Assembly (NCBI GenBank): GCA_902623175.1
Contig: CACNSR010000012.1
Location: forward strand, 1 to 64,000
DNA from: Halieaceae bacterium
GTDB taxonomy: Bacteria; Pseudomonadota; Gammaproteobacteria; Pseudomonadales; Halieaceae
Direction of reading: 5' to 3'
Length of the DNA: 64,000 nt
Numbering within the stretch: the stretch's first letter is position 1; each line of letters opens with the position of its first letter. The notes under the pieces are model-generated. The model saw only the letters and a list, made by a program, of their open reading frames with translations, did no database searches and was not told the DNA's origin. This document shows positions 1 through 10,516 of the stretch, piece by piece. Position numbers and translations under genes: made by a program.

Positions 1-2340
1 CAGGAAAAGCTGGCGAGCTTTATCGAAAATCATCAGGGGCCCGTGTTGCTCTGTGCTGAGAGTCAGGGGCGCCGGGAGCTGCTGCTAGAAAATCTGGCCA
101 AGGCGGTGTTGCACCCCAAGGCCTGTGACAACTGGCCGGCCTTCTTAGACAGCCAGATCAATTTTGGGATCACCGTCGCGCCGGTGGATCGTGGGCTGTA
201 TGCCGGCCCCGGCCAGCCTACCGTGATTTGCGAGGCGCAGCTATTCGGGCAACGCGTGGCCCAGAGGCGCCGCCGCACGAGGCAGGAAGAGACCGATACC
301 GATGCCATCATTCGCGACCTCACGGAACTCAGGCAGGGGCTGCCCGTTGTGCACATCGAGCACGGCGTGGGCCGTTATCTCGGGCTACAGATACTGGAGA
401 TTGACGGAGACCCCGCCGAGTTTCTGTTACTCGAATACGCCGAGGGTAATAAGTTGTACGTGCCCGTAGGCTCGCTCCACCTGATCAGCCGCTACACCGC
501 AGGTGACCCGGGTACCGCGCCGCTCCACCGGCTGGGTAGCGAGCAGTGGGAAAAAGCGCGCCGCAAGGCACGGGAACGCGCCGCGGACGTAGCGGCGCAG
601 CTACTGGATGTTTACGCCAGGCGCGAGGCCCGGGTGGGGCACGCCCACGAACTGGACGAGGCCAAGTGGCTACAGTTCTGCGAGGGCTTCCCCTTCGAGG
701 AGACGCCTGATCAGGCCGCCGCCATCGCCGCTGTCAAAGACGACATGTGTGCACCCAAGGTAATGGATCGTCTTGTTTGCGGCGACGTGGGCTTTGGCAA
801 AACCGAGGTCGCCATGCGCGCGGCCTTCATCGCCGCACAGAATGGTCGCCAAAGTGCGATTCTGGTGCCCACTACCCTGCTGGCCAACCAGCACCACGCT
901 AACTTTCGGGACCGGTTTGCCGATTGGCCCTACACCGTGGAGGTAGTCTCGCGCTTTCAGTCTGCCAAGGACCTTGAGGGCATCATTGCTCGAGTGCAAA
1001 GTGGTGAAATCGATATTCTGGTCGGCACCCACAAGCTGCTGCAGAGCGATTTCGGCTTTCGCGATCTCGGCCTTCTGATCATTGACGAGGAGCATCGCTT
1101 TGGCGTGAAGCAGAAGGAGGCGATCAAGGCACTGCGCGCAGAGGTCGACATCCTCACCATGACAGCGACGCCCATTCCCCGCACCCTCAATATGGCACTC
1201 GGTGGTTTGCGCGATCTCTCCATCATTGCGACGCCGCCCGCGCGCAGACTCTCGATCAAGACCTTTATCCGCGAACACAGTATTGCTCTGATCAAAGAGG
1301 CGGTTTTACGCGAGACTTTGCGTGGGGGTCAGGTGTTCTATCTGCACAACGAGGTCAAAACTATCGAGGAGAGAGCGCGCAAACTCGGCGAGTTACTACC
1401 CGAACTGTCTATCGGTGTAGCCCATGGGCAGTTGCGTGAGCAGGCGCTGGAGAGAGTCATGTCAGACTTCTACCACCAGCATCACCATATTCTGGTCTGC
1501 TCCACGATTATCGAGACCGGCATCGATATTCCCAACGCAAACACTATCATCATTGAGCGGGCCGATAAATTTGGCCTGGCGCAATTGCACCAACTGCGCG
1601 GCCGGGTCGGTCGTTCGCACCACCAAGCCTACGCCTACCTGCTCAGCCCGCCGCGTTCCGTGATCACCTCCGATGCTCAGAAGCGCCTTGAGGCTATCGA
1701 GGCTGCGGGCGATCTAGGCGCTGGCTATCAATTGGCCTCCCATGACATGGAGATTCGCGGTGCAGGCGAGCTGCTGGGCGCTGAACAATCGGGGCAGATC
1801 CATCAGGTCGGGTTTTCTCTCTACCTCAACATGCTGGAAAGTGCCGTTGCGGCACTCCGCCGGGGTGACCTCCCAGATATCGATCAACCACTGGACACCG
1901 GCACCGAGGTGAAGCTCCATGTGCCGGCGCTGATTCCCGAGGACTACCTCCCCGACATCACGACCCGACTCGTGCTTTACAAGCGTATTGCCCAAGCGAG
2001 CAACGGAGATCAACTGCGCGAGATTCAGGTGGAGATGATCGACCGGTTCGGCTCGCTACCCGAACCCGTGAAAAACCTCTTCACCGGCGCATTAATCAAG
2101 GTGCGCGCCCAGCAGCTGGGCATCAGCGAAATCGATATGACAGATGAGGGTGGTAGTATCGAATTCACCGCCGCGACTGTTGTGGAACCCGCCGCTATCG
2201 TGAATCTGATCCAATCTGATCCGCTTTGCTACAGCCTCTCCGGAAGCGGCAAGCTCAGAGTGAAAAAATCCCTGCCCACCCTCTCCTCAAGGGCCGAGTT
2301 CGTCGACGCCCTAATAACACCATGGCTGGAAGCGGCATGA
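1..2340 (+). CDS. mfd: Transcription-repair coupling factor Mfd (5' partial; frame open from base 1)
   Basis: CarD-like/RID region (LPVVHIEHGVGRYLG), helicase motifs (GDVGFGKTEVAMRAAF, DEEHRFG, TATPIPRTLNMAL), TRCF C-terminus. Confidence 0.98.
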   Translation, partial: QEKLASFIENHQGPVLLCAESQGRRELLLENLAKAVLHPKACDNWPAFLDSQINFGITVAPVDRGLYAGPGQPTVICEAQLFGQRVAQRRRRTRQEETDTDAIIRDLTELRQGLPVVHIEHGVGRYLGLQILEIDGDPAEFLLLEYAEGNKLYVPVGSLHLISRYTAGDPGTAPLHRLGSEQWEKARRKARERAADVAAQLLDVYARREARVGHAHELDEAKWLQFCEGFPFEETPDQAAAIAAVKDDMCAPKVMDRLVCGDVGFGKTEVAMRAAFIAAQNGRQSAILVPTTLLANQHHANFRDRFADWPYTVEVVSRFQSAKDLEGIIARVQSGEIDILVGTHKLLQSDFGFRDLGLLIIDEEHRFGVKQKEAIKALRAEVDILTMTATPIPRTLNMALGGLRDLSIIATPPARRLSIKTFIREHSIALIKEAVLRETLRGGQVFYLHNEVKTIEERARKLGELLPELSIGVAHGQLREQALERVMSDFYHQHHHILVCSTIIETGIDIPNANTIIIERADKFGLAQLHQLRGRVGRSHHQAYAYLLSPPRSVITSDAQKRLEAIEAAGDLGAGYQLASHDMEIRGAGELLGAEQSGQIHQVGFSLYLNMLESAVAALRRGDLPDIDQPLDTGTEVKLHVPALIPEDYLPDITTRLVLYKRIAQASNGDQLREIQVEMIDRFGSLPEPVKNLFTGALIKVRAQQLGISEIDMTDEGGSIEFTAATVVEPAAIVNLIQSDPLCYSLSGSGKLRVKKSLPTLSSRAEFVDALITPWLEAA

Positions 2341-3701
2341 CGATGAGCATTAAGCCTCTGCGCGACAGTCTGGCGGCAGTCCTGACGCTGACCAGCCTCG
2401 CGCCACTCGCCGCGCCTCTGCCCGGTGGCTTTCAGCACTCGGGTTGGTATCAGTTTGAAGTTGTGGTGATGGTCGACACACGAGCAGAAACGCTGGAGAG
2501 CGAGACCTGGCCGCTTTTACCAACGGTCGGCTACCCCGCGCGTTGGCGCTGGCTTCAGGACACCGCCACGCAACGTGCGCTCGAGGCAGAATATCCCGAT
2601 GCAGTGGTCACCAGCAGTCCGGCGGGACATCTGACCGTGCGCCTTCCAGCGCCTCAGATCCCCCCATGGGAGCCGGACACAGAGATGCTCACCGAAGGCG
2701 ATATGAGCGTCATCAACGACTTGGTTGTGATCAGTCAAGACTCGAACACCTTCGCACTGCTAGCCGAAAAAACCAGGGAAGGGGAGATTGGCGAGGCCGA
2801 ATCAGAGGCGCCGCGCCCACTGTTACCGTTTGAACAAAGCGCGCCCGCAGAGGAGGAGAACTCGCCACTGCTCTCCTTGGAATCTCTGGGTGTGGCCATG
2901 CCAAATGAGGTTGGCGCGGACGCCCCGATCAATATTCCTTTTGCGCCCGAGATGGATGCCATATCTCTGAACCCCATCTCAGTGGCGGCACAAGCGATAC
3001 CGACACCCGCACCCTTTCTGCAACGCCCTCTCGATCAACTGGCGCCGGGCCTCGCGCGCTACCGACGCAACAGCGAAGATGACGTGATCGCCGCGGTTTC
3101 GTGGCTACAGGGCCCCGATAGCAACACGCTGCCGATTCTGCTCGAAATGGATAGCGACAGCGGCTACCCGATAATGCAGGGCTTCATTCAGTTGGTGCCG
3201 CGGGGCAACACCTGGCGCCTCGGTCTCAACTTCTGGGCTAACACGCACGGACATTACTTGCCGGAGATTTTTGAGATGCCCAGACCACCGGCTTCACCGC
3301 ATCGGATTGCCGTGTTGGCGACTGCCGCCAGGCCAAACCTGGAGGCCAGCCGCGGGATTGATATCAGGGGCATTGAGCAGCAACATACGGCGGGCGGCTT
3401 TTCACGGGCGGGCGCCGGCGAAGCTGACGCCACCTCAGAAACCAACGATGCATCAATGGCTGTAGAAGTCGAGGTGCCCCTCATCCCGGAGTGGCCGTGG
3501 CGGCATCTCGTGCATGTTGCCGACACCATCCCGCTGACAGAGAACCGGCTTCGCTACTTCGATCACCCAGTGATCAAGGTGCTGGCTATCTGGCGGGAGC
3601 TGAGTTGGTATGAGCTGTTCATTGAGGGTCAGGCACTAATGACTGCCCAGGATGATGTCAGCAACCCAAGCGCCACGAAGCTCTACGCTGCTGAAAATTA
3701 A
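2337..3701 (+). CDS. csiV: CsiV-family (peptidoglycan-binding) protein
   Basis: ATGA overlap with mfd; signal peptide then WYQFEVVVMVDTRAE...ETWP...; mfd-csiV adjacency. Confidence 0.7.
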   Translation: MTMSIKPLRDSLAAVLTLTSLAPLAAPLPGGFQHSGWYQFEVVVMVDTRAETLESETWPLLPTVGYPARWRWLQDTATQRALEAEYPDAVVTSSPAGHLTVRLPAPQIPPWEPDTEMLTEGDMSVINDLVVISQDSNTFALLAEKTREGEIGEAESEAPRPLLPFEQSAPAEEENSPLLSLESLGVAMPNEVGADAPINIPFAPEMDAISLNPISVAAQAIPTPAPFLQRPLDQLAPGLARYRRNSEDDVIAAVSWLQGPDSNTLPILLEMDSDSGYPIMQGFIQLVPRGNTWRLGLNFWANTHGHYLPEIFEMPRPPASPHRIAVLATAARPNLEASRGIDIRGIEQQHTAGGFSRAGAGEADATSETNDASMAVEVEVPLIPEWPWRHLVHVADTIPLTENRLRYFDHPVIKVLAIWRELSWYELFIEGQALMTAQDDVSNPSATKLYAAEN

Positions 3702-3717
3702 CGCGCAATCCAGCAGA

Positions 3718-4815
3718 CTAGCTGGCGGGCGCCTCGGCTTCTGGCGGACTGAGTAACACCGTTTGCGTCGGGAATGCCACCTCGGCACCATGCCCTTCGA
3801 TGATCTTCAGTATCTTGATCAAAACGTCCTGCTTGACCCCGTGATAAGTCGCCCAGTCGGTAGTTTGCGTAAAGCAATAAATGAAGAAGTCCAACGAAGA
3901 GGCGCCGAAGGCGACAAAGTTGACCATCAGCGTCTTGCCCTCGTCGATATCGTCGTGCGCAAGCAGCATCTCTTTGACCTCGGCCACCACTGGCTCCATT
4001 GCGCCGGCATCGTCGTAACGGATGCCAATGGTCTCGTAGATGCGTCGGTTCAGCATCCGCGACGGGTTCTCCAGCGCTACGGTTGAGAACACCGAGTTCG
4101 GCACATAAAGGGGTCGCTGGTCAAAGGTGCGGATGCGGGTCACCCGCCAGCCAACATCCTCCACGGTGCCCTCGATCTCCCGATCGGGAGATCGAATCCA
4201 GTCACCGACCGCGAAGGGGCGATCCAGGAAAATACTGAGACCACCCAAAAAGTTGGCCAAGAGGTCTTGCGCCGCAAAACCGACCGCGATGCCCCCAACA
4301 CCGCCAAAGGCGAGCAGGCCCGACACAGACACGCCGAGGGATTGTAGAATCATGATTCCGGCAACCACCCACAACACTATGCGACTCAACCGCGCGACCG
4401 CGCTGATCGTTGCGCGGTCACTCGAGGTCATCGCACCGCGGTGCTCGGCGAGTAACTCTTCCTCGACACCGCGGCTCAGACGATGCACAAGCCACCCAAA
4501 CAGCATCAACAGAGCCGTGTCAGACAATCGAAGCAGCGCTTCGCGAATGCCATCAAGCGCAGAAAAAAGGCTGAGTGACAGTAAGCCGAGCACCGCCCAC
4601 ATCACCCATTGAATGGGCGGGAAGATCGCGTACAGGACCACATCGTCCCACTGCGTCTCGGTGCGATCGGCGGCCGTAGTCAGCTTGCGGACAATGTGAT
4701 AGATCGCGTAATGCCCGACGACCCCCATGATCATAAGCGATGCAAATACGACCACACCAACAGGGAGGTGTAACGACGTTGCCAGAGGCGTGAGCAGCTC
4801 TTCCAAAAAGACCAT
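3718..4815 (-). CDS. Small-conductance mechanosensitive channel (MscS family)
   Basis: MscS signature [42 protein letters not shown]. Confidence 0.93.
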   Translation of the reverse strand: MVFLEELLTPLATSLHLPVGVVVFASLMIMGVVGHYAIYHIVRKLTTAADRTETQWDDVVLYAIFPPIQWVMWAVLGLLSLSLFSALDGIREALLRLSDTALLMLFGWLVHRLSRGVEEELLAEHRGAMTSSDRATISAVARLSRIVLWVVAGIMILQSLGVSVSGLLAFGGVGGIAVGFAAQDLLANFLGGLSIFLDRPFAVGDWIRSPDREIEGTVEDVGWRVTRIRTFDQRPLYVPNSVFSTVALENPSRMLNRRIYETIGIRYDDAGAMEPVVAEVKEMLLAHDDIDEGKTLMVNFVAFGASSLDFFIYCFTQTTDWATYHGVKQDVLIKILKIIEGHGAEVAFPTQTVLLSPPEAEAPAS

Positions 4816-4881
4816 CGTAAAGATTTCCGCCGGGATACAGGTTCTATCCTAACGCAAACTTTAAACCGCCCTGTCTCAAAG

Positions 4882-4897
4882 CTGTACAAATACACAG
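4882..4897. promoter_or_regulatory. LexA box 1 (CTGTACAAATACACAG)
   Basis: Fits CTGT-N8-ACAG; upstream of lexA. Confidence 0.85.
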
Positions 4898-4898
4898 T

Positions 4899-4914
4899 CT
4901 GTATATATCATCAG
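4899..4914. promoter_or_regulatory. LexA box 2 (CTGTATATATCATCAG)
   Basis: CTG-N10-CAG, 1 bp after box 1. Confidence 0.8.
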
Positions 4915-4938
4915 CAAAACTCACACGGAGACTCACAC

Positions 4939-5535
4939 TTGAAGCTCACCGCGCGACAGGAGCAAGTGCTCGACGTGATCAGGCAGCACGTTGCCGACAC
5001 AGGCTACCCACCGACCCGGGCGGATATCGCCCGCGAACTTGGCTTTAAGTCGGCAAACGCTGCCGAGGAACACCTGCGGGCATTGACCCGGAAAGGCGCC
5101 ATAGAGATGATTGCGGGCGCTTCACGAGGCATTCGGCTGACTGAAAGATCGGGCCTGCCCATTGTGGGGCGGGTTGCAGCGGGCTCCCCGGTCCTCGCCA
5201 CAGAGCACATTGAGGATTACTGCGAATTGTCTCCGGGCTTCTTCTCGCCGCAGGCAGATTACCTGCTGAGGGTGACCGGTGACAGCATGAAAGACGTGGG
5301 CATCCTCGATGGAGACCTGCTGGCAGTGCACAGCACCCCGACGGCGCGAGATGGCCAGATTGTGGTCGCGCGAATTGAGGATGAAGTGACCGTTAAACGA
5401 CTCAAGCGGTCCGGGCAACACACCCTGAAGTTACTGCCAGAAAATGAGGACTTCGAGCCGATCGTGGTGGATCTGCGCAGCATCGAGTGCGCCATCGAGG
5501 GCATCAGTGTCGGCATTATTCGCCAGCAACGTTAA
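4939..5535 (+). CDS. lexA: LexA repressor
   Basis: [29 protein letters not shown], cleavage region [10 protein letters not shown]24 peptidase GDSMKDVGI. Confidence 0.98.
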   Translation: MKLTARQEQVLDVIRQHVADTGYPPTRADIARELGFKSANAAEEHLRALTRKGAIEMIAGASRGIRLTERSGLPIVGRVAAGSPVLATEHIEDYCELSPGFFSPQADYLLRVTGDSMKDVGILDGDLLAVHSTPTARDGQIVVARIEDEVTVKRLKRSGQHTLKLLPENEDFEPIVVDLRSIECAIEGISVGIIRQQR

Positions 5536-5678
5536 CTTCCCACCCTTCTTTATCTCGAGTGCGGAGCTAAGCAGTCAACGCAATTTGTGAGAGAGGGAGA
5601 GCTATCCGAGGCGTCCTCAGTGGGCCCCTGACGTGGGAGGCGGGGCCGATTGCCCCGCTGTGTCAGCGCGCTACGAAA

Positions 5679-5930
5679 TTAGTGCAGCGTGTAAGTTTCT
5701 GACATTTCCGCGGTCTCGACTTCCAGATTGTTGACCTCAGCCAACTGAGCCGCCGCTTCAATGCCAGCCTGAATCATGACCTTAGCAATTTCCAGATTGT
5801 TGCCCATGAGGTACGCATTGGCCTCATCGGAAAACTGGATGCTCACCAGCGGTTCGGAGTCACCCTCGGCGCGCTGAAGCACCACTTCACCATCACCCAG
5901 ATCAACGATTTCAAGTAAGGATGTAGACAC
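5679..5930 (-). CDS. Conserved hypothetical protein (83 aa)
   Basis: ORF with coding-like composition between lexA and topA. Confidence 0.7.
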   Translation of the reverse strand: MSTSLLEIVDLGDGEVVLQRAEGDSEPLVSIQFSDEANAYLMGNNLEIAKVMIQAGIEAAAQLAEVNNLEVETAEMSETYTLH

Positions 5931-6036
5931 TAAATACCCTCTCTCTTAGGAAGAGCCACCGGCTACCACAACCAGTGATACTCCACGTTAACACTCTGAG
6001 CGGGCATCTGCCACTCGCGCACCGAGAGGTCGACAA

Positions 6037-6312
6037 TCAGGACCCATCAATGGCGTCGGGCAGCTCCTTTGCCCAGGCTTCGCATTGCGCCACATTAAAC
6101 TCCGTCTCCACCCCGAGACTATCCGAGCGCCGCACCACAGGTCGATCCGAGATGGGCGCCTTCAGCGCCGCAACCCAGGGACTTTGCTCCGACTGCGCGA
6201 AGGCCTCTACCTTAACGGGGCGCACCATTCCGGTCGGCAACGGTGGCAAATCACTCACCGAGCGCGGCGGACTGTCAGGGAGCTGTCGAATACGACAGGC
6301 GGCGAACAGCAA
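6037..6312 (-). CDS. Hypothetical (possible lipoprotein, start uncertain)
   Basis: ORF co-directional with topA; LLFAAC resembles a lipobox. Confidence 0.45.
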   Translation of the reverse strand: MLFAACRIRQLPDSPPRSVSDLPPLPTGMVRPVKVEAFAQSEQSPWVAALKAPISDRPVVRRSDSLGVETEFNVAQCEAWAKELPDAIDGS

Positions 6313-6482
6313 CCAACCGCAACCATCGAGCAGCTTGGCCTACACCGGACTGGCGTAGGCTTGACTCACCCGATTTTGCGGAACGTTGCCTAGCTGCAGC
6401 TCGGAGCGCCAGCCCGACAACAGAATATTGGCGTGGCAGAGGCTTTGATTGGCGTAAGCGAGCGGGTGGCTCAATCCGCGGC

Positions 6483-9230
6483 CTAATCTGCGGGCTTGGC
6501 TTTCGCTTTTGCCTTGGCTTTCGCTTTTGCCTTGGCTTTCGCTTTTGCCTTGGCTTTCACTTTTGCCTTGGCTTTGGCCTTTGTTTTGGCTCTGGGCTTT
6601 TTCGCTGTGCCCTCTTCAACCCATTTGCCATTATTAAACATCGCACGCCAGCCACTGGGCTTGCCGTCACGCTCCGACATCACATACTGCTCTTTCGTCT
6701 TCCGGCTATAGCGAATCTGACTGCGGTTACCCTGGTCATCGACATGCGGCGCGTCAAATAAAAAGTGATACTTGGGATCGATCTCGGCCTGATGCGGCAG
6801 CAACTCGTCAACAAAGGGTGGTCGGGTTTCGCGGTGCTTAGGAAACTGACTCGCTGCGAGAAAGATGCCCGAGGCACCGTCTCGAAGTACGTAGTAGTCT
6901 TCCACCTTCGCACACTGCAGTTCCGGCATGGGCACCGGATCCATTTTGGGCGGCGCAGCCTCGCCATTCCTCAATAGCTTGCGGGTATTGGTGCATTCCG
7001 AGTTGGTGCAACCGAAATACTTCCCGAAGCGTCCGGTTTTGAGCTGCATATCCGCGCCGCACTTGTCGCATTCAATGAGTGGCCCGTCGTAGCCTTTAAT
7101 ACGGAACTGGCCCTGTTCTACCTCATAGCCGTCGCAATCTGGATTGTTGCCACAGACATGGAGTTTTCGGGACTCATCGATCAGGTAGCTGTCCATCGCA
7201 GTGTTGCATTTGCCGCAGCGTCGCTTGGTCAGCAATAACCGGGACTCAGCCTCGTCGTCCGCATCGATGCTGATTGCCTCGTCTCCCGGGATCAAATTCA
7301 CAGTGCTCTTACAACGCTCTTTAGGCGGCAGGCTGTAACCCGAGCATCCCATAAACACACCTGTGCTCGCGGTGCGGATCTGCATCGGTCGCCCACAGCT
7401 GTCACAGGGAATACCGGTCGGCGTAGGATCGTTCGGTTGCATCCCATCGGGCCCATCATTAGCCGCTTGCGATAGCTTGCCGCTAAACTCAGCGTAGAAT
7501 TCGTTGAGTAGATCGGTCCAGGGCAGCAAGCCCTCAGCCACTTCATCAAGCCGCTCTTCCATTGTCGCGGTGAACCCGTAGTCCAGCAAATCACTAAAGC
7601 TGCCCTGCAGACGCTCGGTCACGATGTCGCCCATTTTCTCGGCGTAGAACCGCCGGTTCTCGAGTTTAACGTAGCCCCGATCCTGGATGGTGGAGATGAT
7701 GGCGGCGTAGGTAGAAGGACGACCAATACCGCGCTTTTCCAGTTCGCGCACCAAGCTCGCCTCGCCGTAACGCGCCGGTGGCTTGGTGAAATGCTGTTTA
7801 GGATCAAACTCCGTCACGGCCAAACCATCACCCACCGCTAGCGGCGGCAGCATGGCGTCATCCCCCTTGCGGGCGGCGGGCGGCTGCACCCTAGTGAAGC
7901 CATCAAACTCAATTACCCTGCCCTTGGCAGTGAGCCGGCAGTCAGCTGCCGTGACTACCAAGGTGGTCGAAAGATAGCGGGCAGGGGTCATCTGGCAGGC
8001 CACGAACTGACGCCAGATCAGGTCGTACAGACGCTCTGCATCGGGCTCCATGCCCGACAGCAAGCTGCTGCGCAATGTAACGTCCGACGGGCGGATTGCT
8101 TCGTGGGCTTCCTGAGCACCCTCACGCGAGCCGTAGCGAATGGGGTCGGCGGGCAAATACTCCGCCGAGAAATCTTTTTTAATCAAATTGCGACACGCAC
8201 TGACTGCCTCATCGCTGAGATTGGTGGAGTCAGTCCGCATGTAAGTAATGTAGCCCGCCTCGTAGAGACGCTGCGCGAGCGTCATGGTCTTCTTAACGCT
8301 GAATCCCATGCGCGTGCTCGCCGCCTGTTGGAGCGTTGAAGTGATAAACGGCGCCGGGGGCTTGGAGCTCGTTTTGCGGGACTCAAGATCCGTGACGCTA
8401 AAGCTCGCATCGCGCATGGCATCCACCGCGGCCTCGGCTGCTGCCTGGTTTTTTGGCTCAAATTTCTCGCCACCCCGGTGAGTCACCATGAATCTGACTG
8501 GCTCAATATCACCCGCGGCCAGTAGCGCGTGGACCTCCCAATATTCCTCGGGTACAAACGCGCGGATCTCCCGCTCTCGCTCCACAATCAGACGCACCGC
8601 GACCGATTGAACCCGGCCTGCAGACAGCCCGCGTGCGACCTTAGCCCAAAGCAGTGGACTCACTTCGAAGCCGACTACCCGGTCAAGAAAGCGCCGCGCC
8701 TGCTGGGCGTGCACGCGCGCCACATCCACTACTCCCGGCTCCTTGAAGGCGTCTTGAATGGCCTTTTCGGTAATCTCATTGAAGACCACCCGGTGGTAAC
8801 GGCTGGTGTCTCCACCGATCGCTTCCTGCAAATGCCAGGCTATCGCCTCACCCTCTCTGTCGAGGTCAGTCGCGAGGTAGATGGCGTCGCTGTCCTTGGC
8901 GAGCTTTTTCAGCTCAGTCACCACTTTCTCTTTACCGGGCAAAATCTCGTAGCGGGCTTGCCAGCCGTTATCCGGGTCAATGCCCATCCGTCGGACCAAC
9001 TGCTCGCGCTTTTTTCGAGCCTGGTAGCGCGCCTTCTCGTCAGGCGCCATTTTGCGGGTGATGGCTGCCTGAGCAGCGCGCTCCTTCGGGTCAGTGGGCT
9101 TGGCACTTCCCGAGGTGGGCAGATCGCGAATATGGCCTACACTGGATTTCACAATGAAATCCTTGCCCAGATATCTGTTAATGGTTTTCGCCTTGGCGGG
9201 CGACTCCACTATGACCAGTGCTTTACCCAT
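6483..9230 (-). CDS. topA: DNA topoisomerase I with Lys-Ala-rich C-terminal tail
   Basis: [22 protein letters not shown], active site [17 protein letters not shown], Cys4 zinc domains. Confidence 0.98.
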   Translation of the reverse strand: MGKALVIVESPAKAKTINRYLGKDFIVKSSVGHIRDLPTSGSAKPTDPKERAAQAAITRKMAPDEKARYQARKKREQLVRRMGIDPDNGWQARYEILPGKEKVVTELKKLAKDSDAIYLATDLDREGEAIAWHLQEAIGGDTSRYHRVVFNEITEKAIQDAFKEPGVVDVARVHAQQARRFLDRVVGFEVSPLLWAKVARGLSAGRVQSVAVRLIVEREREIRAFVPEEYWEVHALLAAGDIEPVRFMVTHRGGEKFEPKNQAAAEAAVDAMRDASFSVTDLESRKTSSKPPAPFITSTLQQAASTRMGFSVKKTMTLAQRLYEAGYITYMRTDSTNLSDEAVSACRNLIKKDFSAEYLPADPIRYGSREGAQEAHEAIRPSDVTLRSSLLSGMEPDAERLYDLIWRQFVACQMTPARYLSTTLVVTAADCRLTAKGRVIEFDGFTRVQPPAARKGDDAMLPPLAVGDGLAVTEFDPKQHFTKPPARYGEASLVRELEKRGIGRPSTYAAIISTIQDRGYVKLENRRFYAEKMGDIVTERLQGSFSDLLDYGFTATMEERLDEVAEGLLPWTDLLNEFYAEFSGKLSQAANDGPDGMQPNDPTPTGIPCDSCGRPMQIRTASTGVFMGCSGYSLPPKERCKSTVNLIPGDEAISIDADDEAESRLLLTKRRCGKCNTAMDSYLIDESRKLHVCGNNPDCDGYEVEQGQFRIKGYDGPLIECDKCGADMQLKTGRFGKYFGCTNSECTNTRKLLRNGEAAPPKMDPVPMPELQCAKVEDYYVLRDGASGIFLAASQFPKHRETRPPFVDELLPHQAEIDPKYHFLFDAPHVDDQGNRSQIRYSRKTKEQYVMSERDGKPSGWRAMFNNGKWVEEGTAKKPRAKTKAKAKAKVKAKAKAKAKAKAKAKAKAKAKPAD
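6498..6587. repeat. 18-bp tandem repeat (ggctttcgcttttgcctt) encoding the KAKAKA tail of TopA
   Basis: Three exact consecutive copies then two degenerate ones. Confidence 0.85.
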
Positions 9231-9374
9231 AAATTGCGCTTGCCTGCATTGATTGAAGCGCCCGGACAGAGTAGCGGCCGCTGAAAGGTGGGCATCTATA
9301 AGGGCGATTGCGCTCGGGGTCAAGGCCCCACTGGAATCTTGCCATGTTCAAGCCGGCCCCCTGAAAGTACCGTC

Positions 9375-9830
9375 TTACTCAGCAGAATCAATGGCTTGCG
9401 AGAGCATATTTAAGCCCTCAACCCCCTCTTTCTCGTTCCAGAAAATACTCACGGTCTGCTCCGATAACTCGACAAAGGCGGCGCCTGAAGGCAAAGCCGA
9501 CAACCATTTAGGGGCCGTTGATACGCCCGTCGTCGGGGACCACTCACCGCCGACCGACACGAAGCGCGCATCCTGCCCAGCCACGTGAAGACTCGCCGGT
9601 AATCGTTTTTCATAGCAGGCAAACTCATCGTCGGACTCGAAGCGAAACCGGGGTGGTATGGGTGGCAGCGGGCGCAGGGAAACCCGCAAGTTAAAGGCTC
9701 GAGCCTGATCTCGCAGCGCCGCTCTCGCGCGCTGAGACTTGTTGGGCATCGCCGACATCAGCGGCGCGATGACCACTGCCAAACCCAATACAATCAGCAC
9801 ATAAACCACATCGATACTCCGGAGAGACAA
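9375..9830 (-). CDS. Hypothetical membrane-anchored protein (TTG or internal GTG start)
   Basis: N-terminal TM segment VVYVLIVLGLAVVIAPL; good coding length. Confidence 0.6.
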   Translation of the reverse strand: MSLRSIDVVYVLIVLGLAVVIAPLMSAMPNKSQRARAALRDQARAFNLRVSLRPLPPIPPRFRFESDDEFACYEKRLPASLHVAGQDARFVSVGGEWSPTTGVSTAPKWLSALPSGAAFVELSEQTVSIFWNEKEGVEGLNMLSQAIDSAE

Positions 9831-9898
9831 GCCCGTTGTTTTTGACTACATTTGACGTCACCAGTTTGACGCGACAACAAGGGAGCGTCGGAGAGAGT

Positions 9899-10336
9899 AT
9901 GCCCTACCAAAACATTCTCGTGGCAGTTGACCTCGGCGCCACCACCGAAACCGTCATTCAGCGGGCGGCGTCACTGACCAACCAAAATAACGCGCAGCTG
10001 CATGTGCTGCACGTGATAGAACCGCTGGCCATCACATATGGCGGCGATATCCCCATGGATTTCTCTGCCATTCAGGAGGAGATTCAGGGGCAAGCCAAAG
10101 ACCAGCTGGACAAGCTCTGCGCCACGCTGTCAGTGCCCGAGAGCAACCGCCATCTGGTGACGGGGCGCCCTGAATCAGAGATTCCCACTCAGGCCAAAGC
10201 CGTTGCCTGCGACCTGATTGTGGTGGGCTCCCATGCGAGGTGGGGTTTGGCGCTACTGTTGGGGTCAACCACCGACGGTGTCATGCACGGCGCCGAGTGT
10301 GATGTGCTCGCCGTAAAAGTCGACGCGGCGCTCTAA
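9899..10336 (+). CDS. Universal stress protein (UspA family)
   Basis: MPYQNILVAVDLG..., C-terminal VVGSHARWGLALLLGSTTDGVMHGAECDVLAVK. Confidence 0.93.
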   Translation: MPYQNILVAVDLGATTETVIQRAASLTNQNNAQLHVLHVIEPLAITYGGDIPMDFSAIQEEIQGQAKDQLDKLCATLSVPESNRHLVTGRPESEIPTQAKAVACDLIVVGSHARWGLALLLGSTTDGVMHGAECDVLAVKVDAAL

Positions 10337-10516
10337 CGCACAGGTCGCACTGACAAAGGACCGTGGCCGAATCGGCGCCATCAGCCCACAGCTGTACCGA
10401 CGCTGGCAGACGGAGCTTGGGCGACTAGCGCGAGACCATGGCGATGAAAAGTCCGCTTTATTCGCTTACCCACCGATGAAGCAACGCTTAAATTGAGTGC
10501 CTAAGCCGATAGGTTA

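Noticed and set aside
8529-9284. 251-aa plus-strand ORF
   Set aside because: Antisense to topA; product of GC-rich antisense open frames, no domain recognised.
10341-10498. Frame reading ALTKDRGRIGAISPQLYRRWQTELGRLARDHGDEKSALFAYPPMKQRLN
   Set aside because: Looks protein-like but has no usable start codon and no recognised family; may be a gene remnant, too weak to call.
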